From Helicobacter ganmani (GTDB taxonomy: Bacteria > Campylobacterota > Campylobacteria > Campylobacterales > Helicobacteraceae), in the NCBI RefSeq assembly GCF_003364315.1, contig NZ_NXLS01000002.1, positions 234,105 through 298,104 on the forward strand: DNA of 64,000 nucleotides. The letters are read 5' to 3'. Below are positions 55,419-64,000 of this stretch, one piece after another. How positions within the stretch are numbered: position 1 is the first letter of the stretch; every line of letters starts with the position of its first letter. Position numbers and translations under genes: made by a program. The notes under the pieces were generated by a model, which worked only from the letters and a program-made list of their open reading frames with translations, ran no database searches and was not told where the DNA came from.

Positions 55419-55987
55419 TAGCTCTTTATAAAATCCACAATTTTTGCAGTAATTTCTGCCCGTGATAAATCCGCTTGCAACAAAAGCGATTCTATTTCAA
55501 GCTTCAAAATTACCTCTTTCAAGGCTTCTTGAAGTTCAAGCAAATAAGAGATTCCACGCTTTTCTATCTTATCCCAACTTTTTGCGCTCAATCTCTCCTC
55601 TAAAACCTCTTGCGTCAATTCCAATAACACAACTTTATTAGGCACAATTCCGCCTGTGGCAAAAAAATTCAAAGTGCGCAGAATCTCAAAATCAAAGTCT
55701 TTCGCATAAGCAATTCCAGAAATCAAACTTCTATCACTAATGATGAGTTTATCTGCATTTGGTTTTAAGATTCTCTCACTATGCTCTGCTCTATCAGCCA
55801 AAAACAACAGCATTTCTGTCTTTGATGTGCAATGCAAATCGTGTTCAAGTAAAGTAGAACGAATCTCTCTGCCAATCTCTGTCGCGCCGGGCTCAAAAGT
55901 GAAAAGGGCTTCTTTAAAAATCTCTTTTAGAGCTGCAATTTGTGTGCTTTTTCCACTCGTGTCAATTCCCTCTATCGCACAATACAT
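55418..55987 (-). CDS. tmk: Thymidylate kinase
   Basis: A 189-residue kinase giving dTDP. It has P-loop EGIDTSGKSTQIAAL (about 6-20), FEPGATEIGREIR (about 31-43; the usual REPG reads FEPG) and ISDRSLISGIAYAKD (about 84-98; DR motif). In a tight run with coaD and comF. Confidence 0.94.
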   Translation of the reverse strand: MYCAIEGIDTSGKSTQIAALKEIFKEALFTFEPGATEIGREIRSTLLEHDLHCTSKTEMLLFLADRAEHSERILKPNADKLIISDRSLISGIAYAKDFDFEILRTLNFFATGGIVPNKVVLLELTQEVLEERLSAKSWDKIEKRGISYLLELQEALKEVILKLEIESLLLQADLSRAEITAKIVDFIKS

Positions 55988-55988
55988 C

Positions 55989-56531
55989 TTAATCCTTTAA
56001 GAGGGAATCTTTCGTTTTAGATTCCGCATTCCAATCCACAAAATGAGGCAAACTTGCAATATGCACCTTAACAGAATTTGGCACAAGATGCGCAATTTCC
56101 CCTCCGTGTAAAAGAATAGAACGCACCACCGTGGAGCTAATAAAGGCATTTTGGAGCGAGGGCATAAGGTAAATTGTTTCCAATTCACGATTCAAAGACG
56201 CATTGGCATATCCCATTTGCAATTCATATTCAAAATCACTTACCGCCCTAAGCCCACGCACAAGGATATTTGCATTATTTTCTTTTGCAAAATCCGCGAT
56301 GAGATTCCTAAAAGGTTGCACACACACATTGCAAGAAATATTTTTGGAATCCTTAATCGCCAAATTCACCATTTTGACGCGTTCTTTAAGAGAAAATAAA
56401 GGGTGTTTGCTATCTGATTTTGCAACAGCAATAATCAACCCATCAAAGAGCTTGCACGCGCGCTCAATCACATCTAAATGCCCTTTTGTAATCGGGTCAA
56501 AAGTGCCAGGATACACTGCGATTTTTGACAT
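55989..56531 (-). CDS. coaD: Phosphopantetheine adenylyltransferase
   Basis: A 180-residue nucleotidyltransferase for the penultimate CoA step. It has [20 protein letters not shown] (about 4-23), [21 protein letters not shown] (about 90-110) and the ISSTVVRS motif. ATG 56531 overlaps the pyrC stop (TAATG). With coaE at 2978 the window carries both final CoA enzymes. Confidence 0.95.
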   Translation of the reverse strand: MSKIAVYPGTFDPITKGHLDVIERACKLFDGLIIAVAKSDSKHPLFSLKERVKMVNLAIKDSKNISCNVCVQPFRNLIADFAKENNANILVRGLRAVSDFEYELQMGYANASLNRELETIYLMPSLQNAFISSTVVRSILLHGGEIAHLVPNSVKVHIASLPHFVDWNAESKTKDSLLKD

Positions 56532-57535
56532 TAGCCAAAGCTCCACGCAAGGGTTTTTCCCGCATAAAGCGGGACGATTCCCTCTATGACTTGCGGAATT
56601 GTCATTGGTTTTTTAATCAACTTTACTTGCTTGTCAGTTGCGCGGATTCCATAAATTTTTTGTGCATTACCGCTTATGAAGTTTTCTAAATTTTCTAGAC
56701 TTTTATGTGTCTCAAAAAGCGTCGCGAGTGCCGGGAGCAAAATTGGTGCAGTAAAGATTCCTGCCGCACCTTTGGCATTTTCTTTGTTACTTTGCAAATG
56801 GGGAGCAGAATCGCTACCAAAAGAAAACTTCTTATGCGCACTTAAGGCAATCTGCAACAAAGCATCTTTGTCCTTTGGTGTCTTTAAAATAGGCTTACAA
56901 AAACAATGAGGATTCAATGCTCCTCCAATAACATCTTCTAAGCTCAAACTAATATGGTGTAAAGTCAGTGTAGCATAGAGATTGTCATATTTTTCTACCA
57001 CAGCAATAGAACGTCTATCACTCAAGTGCTCAAAAATAATTTTTAGGCGCGGAAAAGTCTCCGCAAGTTCTGCAAACACCGCGTGGAATTCCGCTTCTCG
57101 CTCTAAAACAAAGCCATTACTCTCTCCGTGAATACTCAAAATTAGCCCAAGCTCTTGCGCAATCTCTAAAATCTCTAAAATTTTCGTATTAAGAATTTCG
57201 CTTACACCATTCTCGCTTCCTGTTGTCGCCCCTTTTGGATAGAGTTTAATAAAGAGAATATCCTTTTCTTTTGCCTTTTGAAGCTCTTTTTTGTCTAATT
57301 TTTCTGTGAGATATAAAGACATCATTGGATTGAAATTTTCATCTCCGCAAGCCTTTAAAATTCTCTTTTGATAGGCAAGCGCGTCCTCTACATTTAGAAT
57401 CGGTGGATTGAGATTTGGCATTACAAGCGCACCACTGAAGCTTTGTGCAGTAAATTTCGCGACACTTTCAAGAATCTCTCCGTCCCTTAAATGCAAGTGC
57501 ATATCAAAGGGAGATTGCAAGACGATTTGCTCCAT
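56531..57535 (-). CDS. pyrC: Dihydroorotase (active type)
   Basis: A 334-residue class II-type dihydroorotase in pyrimidine synthesis. It has the metal motif [11 protein letters not shown] (about 10-20), the carboxylated-Lys region [17 protein letters not shown] (about 95-111), SIHGES, FEHLSD and the catalytic Asp in [10 protein letters not shown] (about 238-247). Metal ligands look complete, in contrast to the homologue at 61068. Confidence 0.94.
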   Translation of the reverse strand: MEQIVLQSPFDMHLHLRDGEILESVAKFTAQSFSGALVMPNLNPPILNVEDALAYQKRILKACGDENFNPMMSLYLTEKLDKKELQKAKEKDILFIKLYPKGATTGSENGVSEILNTKILEILEIAQELGLILSIHGESNGFVLEREAEFHAVFAELAETFPRLKIIFEHLSDRRSIAVVEKYDNLYATLTLHHISLSLEDVIGGALNPHCFCKPILKTPKDKDALLQIALSAHKKFSFGSDSAPHLQSNKENAKGAAGIFTAPILLPALATLFETHKSLENLENFISGNAQKIYGIRATDKQVKLIKKPMTIPQVIEGIVPLYAGKTLAWSFG

Positions 57536-58962
57536 TATTGCTCCTCTTTTTTGAAATTGTCTAGTAGTGCTAAAAGTGCTCTTTGATACATTGCAACTGC
57601 TTCCTTGCTCTTGGCTTCAAAACGCGTTACAAGCACAGGTGTGGTATTGCTTGCCCGCACAAGCCCCCAACCTTCTTCAAAAATCACACGCACTCCATCA
57701 ATTGAAATAATCTTAACGATTTTAGGGAAATTTGCAGGGAGTTTGGAAACATCGTTTAAAATCTCTTTTAATCGTTCTACTTGCGCAAATTTTTCTTCTT
57801 CACTCGTTTGAATTTTGATTTCATCAGTAGAATAGAGTTTAGGCAAAGATTCTAGGACTTTATCAAACTCTAAGCCCTTTGTTTTCAGCAATTCTATAAC
57901 ACGTAAAGCTGCATAAGTTGCGTCATCATACCCAAAATATCTATCGTTAAAGAAAATATGCCCACTGACTTCAAATGCCATATGCGCACCACTCTCTTTT
58001 AATTTAACTTTCAAATTGCTATGCCCTGTTTTATACATTATACTCTGTCCGATTCTATCAATACTTTCATACATATTTAATGAGCATTTCACTTCACCAA
58101 TTATAATAGGGTGTGGAATCGTTTGTGCAAAAATAATCGCAAGCTCATCACCTTTATAGACTTTTCCTCCCTCTCGTGTATGTTTAATCACCGCCAATCT
58201 ATCCCCATCGCCATCAAAGGCAAACCCGATTCCACCTCTTGCTGCCACTTCTGTTTTAAGGTCTTGCAAGTTCTTTTCTTCACTAGGGTCTGGGTGGTGG
58301 TGAGGAAAGTTCCCATCAGGCTCCAAAAATAATCCTTTAAAGCGAATATCCAAACGTTCCAAAATGCGTGCGATTCCAACCCCTGCGATTCCATTCCCAC
58401 AATCCATAGAAATAGGTAAATCAAACCCTTTTAAATGCGCAAATTCATTTGCCAAATAATCCACATACAAATCTAAGACATTCAGCTTTTGAGGAATTGT
58501 ATTTTTTGGAATCTTTTTGGCAACCTCCTCAAACTCAAGTGTGTAAAAGTCTTTTTCTAACGCATAAATTGCATCACCAAAAAATGGTTCTTTGCAAAGA
58601 GTAATTTTAAACCCATTGTATTTAGGAGGATTATGCGAACCTGTAATCATCACACTTCCTTCAAGTTGCAAAGTCTGCGATTGTACTTCAAACTCACTAT
58701 ACAAGGCAAAATATCCCACAGGAGTTGGAATCCTCCCTAGATTATACGCACAAGCTCCGCTTGCAAAAACACCCTGACAAAACCAATCAAAGATGATTTC
58801 TGAATGCACACGCGCATCATAACCCACACCCAAATTTCTGCCTCCCCTTTTTTGCAATTCTAGCCCCAAAAGATAACCAATGCGCGTAACATTTTCTCGT
58901 GTTAAATCTTCATTGTAGATTCCGCGAATATCGTATTCTCTAAAAATCGTTAATTTTTGCAT
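57535..58962 (-). CDS. Phosphomannomutase/phosphoglucomutase
   Basis: A 475-residue alpha-phosphohexomutase. It has the phosphoserine loop MITGSHNPPKYNGFKI (about 104-119), metal loop FAFDGDGDRLAVI (about 233-245) and the phosphate site ASNTTPVLVTRFEA (about 441-454). It supplies sugar-1-phosphates for LPS or other glycans. Stop and start overlap with both neighbours. Confidence 0.92.
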   Translation of the reverse strand: MQKLTIFREYDIRGIYNEDLTRENVTRIGYLLGLELQKRGGRNLGVGYDARVHSEIIFDWFCQGVFASGACAYNLGRIPTPVGYFALYSEFEVQSQTLQLEGSVMITGSHNPPKYNGFKITLCKEPFFGDAIYALEKDFYTLEFEEVAKKIPKNTIPQKLNVLDLYVDYLANEFAHLKGFDLPISMDCGNGIAGVGIARILERLDIRFKGLFLEPDGNFPHHHPDPSEEKNLQDLKTEVAARGGIGFAFDGDGDRLAVIKHTREGGKVYKGDELAIIFAQTIPHPIIIGEVKCSLNMYESIDRIGQSIMYKTGHSNLKVKLKESGAHMAFEVSGHIFFNDRYFGYDDATYAALRVIELLKTKGLEFDKVLESLPKLYSTDEIKIQTSEEEKFAQVERLKEILNDVSKLPANFPKIVKIISIDGVRVIFEEGWGLVRASNTTPVLVTRFEAKSKEAVAMYQRALLALLDNFKKEEQ

Positions 58963-60224
58963 TATTCCCTCTCCTGTAAATTTTCCAAAACTTCCATTCC
59001 CTTGATATAAAGCGCAAATGCCTCTCTAACATATAAAATTAAATTTTGCGCTAAAAATTCCTCTGTTTTGGGGATTTTAAACACAGCAAAATCAGCAAAA
59101 TTTCCGACTTTTAATTCTCCAAGCTTCCAATCGGTATTCAAAAATGCGTTGCGTGTTACACTAAGCAATAATTCCCTCGCAAGATACTCTAAAGGCATAT
59201 CACTATATGCAAACAAGGCGATTTTTAACTCATCTAACAAAGAAAGAGAATTATTGGAGCTTTTGCCATCTGTCCCCAAACAAAACGGAATCCCACATTC
59301 TTGCAATGCGTTAAGATTCAAGAGCTTGGAGTTTAACAAGCGATTAGATTTAGGGCAAGTAATGATTTTGCCTTTCATTGTGGTAATTTCCCTTAAGATT
59401 TGAGAATCCGCTTCCAAACAATGCACAAAATAAATATTTTTTGTATCCTTAAAAAACTCCAAAAAACCTTGCACATCATAAAAAGATTTAGGATTGCTCC
59501 CAAAAAATTTTTGATAAAACTTTTGGAAATACCCGCTACTAGTTTCTAGCCATTCTTTCTCCGCTTGAGATTCCAAAAAATGCACGCTTAGAGGCAAATT
59601 TTCCTTTTGTGCAACCTGAAGTGTTTTTTCAAGCAGTTTTGAATGGACAGAATAGGGAGAATGAATTGCAACCGCTGGGATAAAACGCTCATTTTGCACA
59701 GATTTAGAATCCTGCAAACGCGCAAGAAAATTCTGAAACAAAATGTCCAAAACTTCTATTTTTGAACCAATAACTTCATTAAAATAAAGCACACGCAAAG
59801 GAGAATCTGCCAAAACTTCCAAATCATATCCATAACTTGAAACTGCCCCTACAAACCCCACACCACTTCGCAAGCATTCTGTAATTCCTTGTTGCATTGC
59901 AGTTTTTAAATTAACACCCATTAATTTTTCTTGCATTAAAGTTTCACGATTCACAATCACGCTATCTAGCCATTTTCCAAAATCCCCAAAATGCAAGATT
60001 CCTTCATTTTGACTAAACTCCAAATGTAAATGTAAATTTGCTAATGCTGGCGTGATAGCGCAGGATTCATAATATTGACTTGGAATATCGGGGTATTGTT
60101 GGCATAAGGAAGTATAGGAATCTATGGCGATAATTTCATCGGATTCAAAGCAAACCCCACCTCTTTTGAGGACGCGAAATTCTGCATCACAAAGCACTAC
60201 AAAATCCGCGCCAATAATTTGCAT
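58962..60224 (-). CDS. mqnX: Aminodeoxyfutalosine deaminase (amidohydrolase)
   Basis: A 420-residue amidohydrolase of the ATZ/TRZ type. It has ALANLHLHLEFSQNEG (about 59-74; HxH metal site), SVHFLESQAEKEW (metal His), FVHCLEAD and LGTDGKSSNNSLSLLDEL (about 333-350; catalytic Asp). It corresponds to the H. pylori HP0267 type, assigned to the futalosine menaquinone route. Next to mscS and the pseudo-dihydroorotase. Confidence 0.85.
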   Translation of the reverse strand: MQIIGADFVVLCDAEFRVLKRGGVCFESDEIIAIDSYTSLCQQYPDIPSQYYESCAITPALANLHLHLEFSQNEGILHFGDFGKWLDSVIVNRETLMQEKLMGVNLKTAMQQGITECLRSGVGFVGAVSSYGYDLEVLADSPLRVLYFNEVIGSKIEVLDILFQNFLARLQDSKSVQNERFIPAVAIHSPYSVHSKLLEKTLQVAQKENLPLSVHFLESQAEKEWLETSSGYFQKFYQKFFGSNPKSFYDVQGFLEFFKDTKNIYFVHCLEADSQILREITTMKGKIITCPKSNRLLNSKLLNLNALQECGIPFCLGTDGKSSNNSLSLLDELKIALFAYSDMPLEYLARELLLSVTRNAFLNTDWKLGELKVGNFADFAVFKIPKTEEFLAQNLILYVREAFALYIKGMEVLENLQERE

Positions 60225-61057
60225 TATGGATTCGTTCCCATTGATTGATTTAGGTTAATATCTAGTTTGTTGTATGGAATCTCAATACCCTCTGCATCAA
60301 AACGCAATTTAACCTTTTGCTGCATTGCAATATTTGCTGTGAAATAGTTCTCACTCCTTACCCAAAAACGCACAATCAAATCTACACTACTTGCATTTAA
60401 AGCATTCACACCTATAACAGGTGCGGGCTCTTTCAAAACAATTTCTTCTTGCTCTAAAATCTCTTCTAAGATTTGCTTCGCCTTTTGCAAATCGCTTGCA
60501 TAACCTACGCCAAAAATCAAATCCATACGACGCGTTGCATTTGCATTCACATTGATAATAGGCGCACTGACAATACTAGAATTTGGTAAAACCACCACTT
60601 GATTATCTGGAGTGGTGAGCTTAGTTTGAAACAAATTAATAGAATCTACTTTACCCGTAATAGAGCCAACAGAAATCGTATCTCCTTTGTTGAAATGACG
60701 CAAAACCACGAGTAAGATTCCACTTGCAAGATTGGATAAAGAATCTTTCAAAGAAAGAGCAATTGCCAAACCTGCAGTTCCTAAAACTGCAATAATAGAG
60801 GTTGTTTTCACACCCAAATTTGAAAGCGCAGTGATAAAGGTCAAAATCAAAACTGCGACAAAAACAACATTTTTTAGAAATTCTCCTAATGTTTCATCTT
60901 TTGTTGCTTTAATCACAGCTTTTGAAATATATTTTGACAGAATCCTAGAGAGATAATATCCAATAACCAAAATAAACAATGCACTAATAAAATTAGGCAA
61001 AAAGCCAAAAAACCAATTTTCAAATCTCTCATAAACTAAAAATAATTTTGCTTCCAT
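60224..61057 (-). CDS. mscS: Small-conductance mechanosensitive channel (MscS)
   Basis: A 277-residue MscS channel. It has three N-terminal helices, with the pore helix TAGLAIALSLKDSLSNLASG (about 94-113), then the beta domain FNKGDTISVGSITGKVDSIN and VVVLPNSSIVSAPIIN (about 156-171). It releases solutes on hypo-osmotic shock. Confidence 0.94.
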   Translation of the reverse strand: MEAKLFLVYERFENWFFGFLPNFISALFILVIGYYLSRILSKYISKAVIKATKDETLGEFLKNVVFVAVLILTFITALSNLGVKTTSIIAVLGTAGLAIALSLKDSLSNLASGILLVVLRHFNKGDTISVGSITGKVDSINLFQTKLTTPDNQVVVLPNSSIVSAPIINVNANATRRMDLIFGVGYASDLQKAKQILEEILEQEEIVLKEPAPVIGVNALNASSVDLIVRFWVRSENYFTANIAMQQKVKLRFDAEGIEIPYNKLDINLNQSMGTNP

Positions 61058-61067
61058 ACAACTCCTT

Positions 61068-62342
61068 TCAAGAATGCGTGTAAAATCCTAAGCACTGCTT
61101 TCCCTCAACAAACATTTCTTTCACAACGCCATAAAAAATCCAATCATTATAAGGCGAATCGGGATTATCCATTACACAAGTTTCTTTTGGATCTATCAAA
61201 ATCAAATCCGCATCGTAACCTTCCGCAATCAATCCTTTTTCGCTAAAACCTAACGCACGAGCTGGATTCAAGCTTAAAATCTTGCTTAACTCGCTTAAGT
61301 TCATACGCTCATTTTTAACAAATAATGTATAACACATCGGCACGAAACATTCAATCATATCTATACCAAAGGCAGCTTCTTCAAAGGCAAGGTCTTTTTG
61401 CGCTTGAGACTTCGCAGATTGCAAAGAAGTAATCAACTCAATCTCTCCTCTTTTGACTCTTTTTAGCAATTTTGTGCGCGTAGATTCGGACTTCAAAGGT
61501 GGCTTGATTTTTGCTGCGGTGTTATAATGATTGCATAGATTCTCTGTTAGCATTAGATGGTGAATGGAGGTTTGCAAAAAAAGGTGTGGGGTCTTGGTTT
61601 TGGAAATAGATTTGAGATGAATATTTTTGACTTCCTCAATAATTTCTACACTGCGCTCTGTTGCGAGAGCCAAAAAAACTGCTTTTACACCCATAAATCT
61701 TGCAACCTCACTCATTTGCGCAACCTCTTTTGTTTCACTTAAGGTTGGAATGGCGGGCAATCCAAGTCTTGAGGAAAGCTCTCCGTCATTCATCACTCCA
61801 TTTGCGCTTAGCGATTCGTCCTCACAAGAAAAAAACATCGGCACATCAAACATTAGTGCAAATTCGCAAGCACGTCTTAGCAGATTGCCATCAATGTTGG
61901 ATTTTGCAAAGATACCTTTCGCTCCTTTCTTATGCAGAATCGCAAGTTCATTTAAAGACTTTGGATTTTCTACATTCACGGCGTCTGAAATGCCCAAAAT
62001 TTGCGCCTTAAACTCATCTTTCAATGCGTGGAGTAGCTCCAATCCCAATTCACTACTTGAAGTCGGCTTACAATCTGGAATCAAGACTGCTTGAGAAATT
62101 CCACCAAGTGCGGCTTTGCAGGAAAGTTTCAAAAGATTTTCTTTGCTTAAAATTGAATTGCTTACGCGTGTATTTAAATCAATCGCGCCCGGAAGCAAAA
62201 TAAGATTATCTGCTCCCAAAACCTCCTCGCCACTCTTTGGCATAATGCTTCGCTCTACTGCGACAATCTTACCTTTTTCTATTCGGACATCGCCTCTTTG
62301 TTCGCCATTTGCATCACAAACCATCGCACCTTTGATTATCAT
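61068..62342 (-). CDS. Dihydroorotase-like protein lacking metal ligands (PyrC')
   Basis: A 424-residue class I dihydroorotase homologue. The conserved metal site is lost: PGAIDLNTRV (about 52-61) replaces the usual PGxIDxHxH, and ITSLQSAKSQAQKDLAFEEA replaces the SDHAPH region. The fold markers remain (GISQAVLIPDCKPTSSS, LSLNPARALGFSEKGLIAEG, DADLILIDP). Such inactive PyrC' proteins act in other bacteria as structural partners of aspartate carbamoyltransferase. Start ATG 62342; a GTG lies one codon before. Confidence 0.88.
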   Translation of the reverse strand: MIIKGAMVCDANGEQRGDVRIEKGKIVAVERSIMPKSGEEVLGADNLILLPGAIDLNTRVSNSILSKENLLKLSCKAALGGISQAVLIPDCKPTSSSELGLELLHALKDEFKAQILGISDAVNVENPKSLNELAILHKKGAKGIFAKSNIDGNLLRRACEFALMFDVPMFFSCEDESLSANGVMNDGELSSRLGLPAIPTLSETKEVAQMSEVARFMGVKAVFLALATERSVEIIEEVKNIHLKSISKTKTPHLFLQTSIHHLMLTENLCNHYNTAAKIKPPLKSESTRTKLLKRVKRGEIELITSLQSAKSQAQKDLAFEEAAFGIDMIECFVPMCYTLFVKNERMNLSELSKILSLNPARALGFSEKGLIAEGYDADLILIDPKETCVMDNPDSPYNDWIFYGVVKEMFVEGKQCLGFYTHS

Positions 62343-62473
62343 CACGCGCCCTTTTAAAATTAATTTGGCAATTATGGCAAATTTAAGCTAAAAAATAATT
62401 TTAAGATTGCAAATTTGCTAAACCTTGTAAGGAATAAAATGACAAGGCAATTTCTTATAATGTTTCCATTGTG

Positions 62474-62513
62474 CCATTGCGAGAAGTTGCATTATATAAC
62501 TTCGTAGCAATCC
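62474..62513 (+). repeat. Dispersed intergenic palindromic repeat, copy C (diverged)
   Basis: CCATTGCGAGAAGTTGC, loop ATTATAT, then AACTTCGTAGCAATCC. The outer ATTGC/GCAAT and inner GAAGTT/AACTTC arms pair. Ends match copies A and B (ATTGCGAG, GCAATCC). It lies between the DUF2972 gene and PyrC'. Confidence 0.45.
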
Positions 62514-62547
62514 ATAAACCAAATCTCACAAGGACAATCAACCACTT

Positions 62548-64000
62548 TTATTTATCCATCTCCTCACACATTCTCTCAAACTCTTGATAATATTTCCAAG
62601 ACTCTACAATGTCAGGACGATGAGACTTGATATGCCAATAATCTTCATCAAATAACTTTTTATAATCTTTTCGTATTGCATCATTTTCTTTAAAATAATT
62701 TAAAATATCCCTTTCATTTAACTTTAACTTTAATTCCTCTATTTCCTTCTTTTCGAGAGTTTTCATATATCCTAACATATAAACTTTAAATGCTTCAAAA
62801 AGCTCATCATTGATATTTATATCACTTTTGACATACAATGCTACTTCATAGGGAAGCTGATAATTTCTATTTCCAAAAACTTTTCTTGTAAGATTTTTAT
62901 AGTCTTGATTGTCAAAAAATAACCTATCATTTTTCAATGTTACAATAATTTCTATGGATTTGGAATCATTTAAACTATCCTTTGAAGTGCAGACCATACC
63001 ACCTAATTGATACATGCTTTTTATATCCTCATCATGCAAAAATAAACTAAAAGGGAAATAAACATGTCTATCATTCCCATTGGCTTTTACCTCAAACACT
63101 TCACGATTTAATGGCGAATGGAATCCTAGCTGTCGCGCCAAAGTACAAAATGTATTAAAACCATTTTCAAGACTAATACTAGAAAAAGGCAAATACCGCA
63201 CATCATTTAAACCATTTTGTCTCAATAATGCAATCTTTTTTCCTAATAGATTATGATTTCCATCGGAATATCTTTGCAATAATTCAACTTGCGGACGCTC
63301 TCCCTTAGAATATATCAAAGAGGGCATTATTGTTTCATAATCATAAGTTAAATTAATTCTCCTATACACACTTGCACAACAAGCTCTATTATCCAAATGA
63401 TTTACAAAAGGCTTAAGCAAAGAGATAGGATCTCTTACAACGCACAACAAAGGCACATTGTGTGTAATAAGATAATAAAGTTTATCGTTCTCCCAACGAT
63501 ATGCTCTTGTCCAAATCGCACAATAATCATTACCGCCTACCATATTTTTATAGTTTATCAAATAAGTCTCTTTGTTTGTGGTGAATCTATGATTGATTCT
63601 TATTTGACATTCAGCAAAAAATCTTAAAGTGGCACCTGCTCCACACCCATGTATTGACAACCACACAAACCCATACCCCCTCGGCAATGGCAAATTCAAA
63701 TCCCAAGCAAGTTCCGCAGGGATACTCTCATAACTTAAGTTTGGATAAGGTTGGATAGAATCTCTATTCTCTCTTTGGGATTCTACATTGCATTCTTTAG
63801 ATTCTCTCTTTGCATTCAATCTATCAGGATTCAGTAAAGGAGGATAAGGGTGATTCGTGTTAATGTATTGTTCTTTAAATTCTTTAGAGTTAAGCCATTG
63901 CAGGATTTCCTCTTTGTGTTTTAAAAGGAAAGGTGTTTGAGTAGAAAAAGGAATTTGAGAAAAAAGTTTAAAAAAGAAAGATTCTATCTTAAAAGAATTG
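62548..64000 (-). CDS. DUF2972 family protein, 5' end beyond the window
   Basis: The frame is open from 62548 to the window edge (about 484 codons), so its start is outside. Features of the Campylobacter/Helicobacter DUF2972 family are visible: PAELAWDLNLPLPRGYGFVW, RDPISLLKPFVNH, and VRYLPFSSISLENGFNTFC with a charged C-terminal half (DEDYWHIKSHRPDIVESWKY). The function of the family is unknown; in Campylobacter such genes cluster with capsule or glycan loci. The RDPIS and LPFSS segments resemble sulfotransferase-fold proteins, only weakly. Confidence 0.8.
   Translation of the reverse strand, partial: NSFKIESFFFKLFSQIPFSTQTPFLLKHKEEILQWLNSKEFKEQYINTNHPYPPLLNPDRLNAKRESKECNVESQRENRDSIQPYPNLSYESIPAELAWDLNLPLPRGYGFVWLSIHGCGAGATLRFFAECQIRINHRFTTNKETYLINYKNMVGGNDYCAIWTRAYRWENDKLYYLITHNVPLLCVVRDPISLLKPFVNHLDNRACCASVYRRINLTYDYETIMPSLIYSKGERPQVELLQRYSDGNHNLLGKKIALLRQNGLNDVRYLPFSSISLENGFNTFCTLARQLGFHSPLNREVFEVKANGNDRHVYFPFSLFLHDEDIKSMYQLGGMVCTSKDSLNDSKSIEIIVTLKNDRLFFDNQDYKNLTRKVFGNRNYQLPYEVALYVKSDININDELFEAFKVYMLGYMKTLEKKEIEELKLKLNERDILNYFKENDAIRKDYKKLFDEDYWHIKSHRPDIVESWKYYQEFERMCEEMDK

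Overview
The window looks like a chromosome segment of an epsilonproteobacterium of the genus Helicobacter, most likely an enterohepatic type. The DNA is AT-rich. Several gene pairs are, from memory, also neighbours in H. pylori: speE-coaE, flgI-flgJ-flgS, panD-ybaB-PDZ protein, tcdA-small acidic ORF-carbon/nitrogen hydrolase, and coaD-tmk. MagIII, the futalosine-route genes mqnA and mqnX, and HemJ point the same way. No species can be named from the sequence alone.

Layout. 0-1.7 kb: start of an RND efflux pump operon (cmeB cut by the window edge, then cmeA) with a palindromic candidate operator. 1.7-3 kb: a coiled-coil protein, a small ORF carrying a 12-G tract, and two tRNAs. 3-10 kb: minus-strand housekeeping genes (coaE, speE, META-domain lipoprotein, SurA-like chaperone, pepD, magIII, rarA, LOG protein), a 29-residue membrane peptide and tRNA-Arg. 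10-13.1 kb: orphan ZnuA, then a small accessory patch (XRE regulator, lipoprotein, possible structured RNA, Mrr-like nuclease). 13-22.5 kb: trpB, membrane protein, amiA, nitronate monooxygenase, tyrS, spoT, rpoZ, pyrH, lipoprotein. 22.5-28.2 kb: nnrDE, thiG, mntP, two genes with damaged or unusual 5' ends (one starting with a double-glycine-type leader), recO and a thioredoxin-fold lipoprotein. 28.2-34.6 kb: corA, pgk, the flgI-flgJ-flgS operon behind a sigma-54 promoter, a 36-residue lipoprotein and a frameshifted membrane protein. 34.6-39.3 kb: an amino-acid ABC transporter operon split by a Dam-like methyltransferase and an AlwI-like restriction endonuclease. 39.3-49.9 kb: hemJ, argH, ubiE, TRIC channel, nuclease, apt, panD, ybaB, PDZ protein, ispA, surE, tcdA, a 49-residue acidic protein, a carbon-nitrogen hydrolase and a methyltransferase. 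49.9-54.8 kb: ndk-yceD-rpmF-plsX-fabH, mqnA, HDOD protein. 54.8-62.3 kb: an eight-gene minus-strand run (pseudo-dihydroorotase, mscS, mqnX, pmm/pgm, pyrC, coaD, tmk, comF). 62.5 kb to the end: a DUF2972 protein cut by the window edge.

The strongest leads are as follows. FlgS, the sensor kinase that switches on sigma-54, is encoded in an operon that itself has a near-consensus sigma-54 promoter, which suggests positive feedback. A restriction-modification pair sits seamlessly between two permease genes of an ABC transporter, and the nuclease carries an N-terminal one-base frameshift. An ORF at 26.4-26.8 kb begins with a bacteriocin-like double-glycine leader. A catalytically dead dihydroorotase lies in the same gene run as an active one. 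Four loci (12.3, 26.2, 33.9 and 37.6 kb) show apparent single-base frame breaks that could be real decay, phase variation or assembly error. I did not find a clearly new multi-gene defence or secretion system.
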